Source of the DNA: an uncultured Lachnospiraceae bacterium | GTDB lineage: Bacteria > Bacillota > Clostridia > Lachnospirales > Lachnospiraceae | DNA length: 64,000 bases | Assembly (NCBI GenBank): GCA_947650005.1 | Contig: CANSTU010000004.1 | Location: 1-64,000 of the forward strand | Reading direction: 5' to 3' | In this document: positions 63,800 to 64,000 of the stretch, one piece after another | Layout of the letters: every line of letters begins with the position of its first letter | Numbering within the stretch: position 1 is the first letter of the stretch | Position numbers and translations under genes: made by a program | Notes under the pieces: model-generated | The model's database searches: none | The model's input: only the letters and a program-made list of their open reading frames with translations | Told to the model about the DNA's origin: nothing

Positions 63800-64000
63800 A
63801 TGAATGTTATTTTATTTCTGATATTATATGCTATAATAGTGAATATAGCGGGTCTGGCGGAAATGGGAATCGACAAACGGCGAGCCAGAAGGGGCGCTTT
63901 TCGGATACCGGAGGTAAATCTTTTCCTCACCGCCCTCATCGGCGGAAGCATCGGCTGTATTGCGGGGATGTATCTCTTTCGGCATAAGACAAAGCATCTC
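63800..64000 (+). CDS. DUF1294 family membrane protein, partial
   Basis: The frame from ATG 63800 is open to the window end (67 codons). It starts with a membrane helix (VILFLILYAIIVNIAGLAEM), then MGIDKRRARRGAFRIPEVNL and TALIGGSIGCIAGMYLFRHK, which match the DUF1294 family of small membrane proteins with unknown function. It begins 10 bp after the argG stop. The C-terminus lies outside the window. Confidence 0.85.
   Translation, partial: MNVILFLILYAIIVNIAGLAEMGIDKRRARRGAFRIPEVNLFLTALIGGSIGCIAGMYLFRHKTKHL

Overview
The window reads as chromosome of a Firmicute of class Clostridia, most likely a Lachnospiraceae-type gut bacterium. The reasons are the AddAB pair instead of RecBCD, strong AGGAGG-type ribosome sites, a ComEA/ComEC/HolA block, a group-specific ECF vitamin-type transporter, a DUF4179 anti-sigma gene, a bifunctional-type ArgJ, and moderate GC. 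No rRNA, tRNA, CRISPR array or intact transposon was seen. Nearly all genes lie on the minus strand. The exceptions are traX, one HD gene, the sigma/DUF4179 pair, argG and a partial DUF1294 gene.

Layout. 1-1000: the possible tail of a gene, then a TraX-like membrane protein. 1041-12329: a carbohydrate locus with a CdaR-type regulator, glycerate kinase, TIM-barrel isomerase, sugar ABC transporter (its binding protein split by a G9 frameshift), GH42 glycosidase, 2-hydroxyacid dehydrogenase and aldose epimerase. 12387-15604: a dedicated ECF importer. 15772-23456: addB-addA, preceded by a 345-bp near-perfect palindrome. 23874-28825: a DUF2804 protein, a hybrid histidine kinase, and two gene remnants or unknowns. 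28956-32176: an HD protein, then an ECF sigma factor with its DUF4179 partner. 32291-39072: Ca-type P-ATPase, second hybrid kinase, uracil/xanthine permease. 39191-48995: one long minus-strand series, comEA - response regulator - kinase - GerMN lipoprotein - comEC - holA - yqeY - DUF362. 49107-53539: accessory genes (HD protein inside inverted repeats, ANT(6)-type gene, small DMT protein, and a TOPRIM-like/AAA ATPase pair that resembles a defence module). 53583-63789: an orphan binding protein and arginine biosynthesis (argD, argB, argJ, argC and divergent argG), with a GNAT, a DNA glycosylase and a nucleoside phosphorylase inserted between argJ and argC.

The most unusual feature runs through the whole window. 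At least fifteen genes are preceded by a short leader cassette: a variable hairpin, a linker of about 14 nt, a second hairpin (typically TGCCTGCTAAAGCAGGCA or covarying forms) and a GGGAG-type Shine-Dalgarno just before the start codon. At two loci the cassette is tandemly repeated with an exact 65-bp period. At one locus two inverted copies enclose a gene so that an inversion would keep its start codon. The stems change sequence between loci but keep pairing, which argues for a structured RNA or a REP-like element family. I do not recognise it as a named element.
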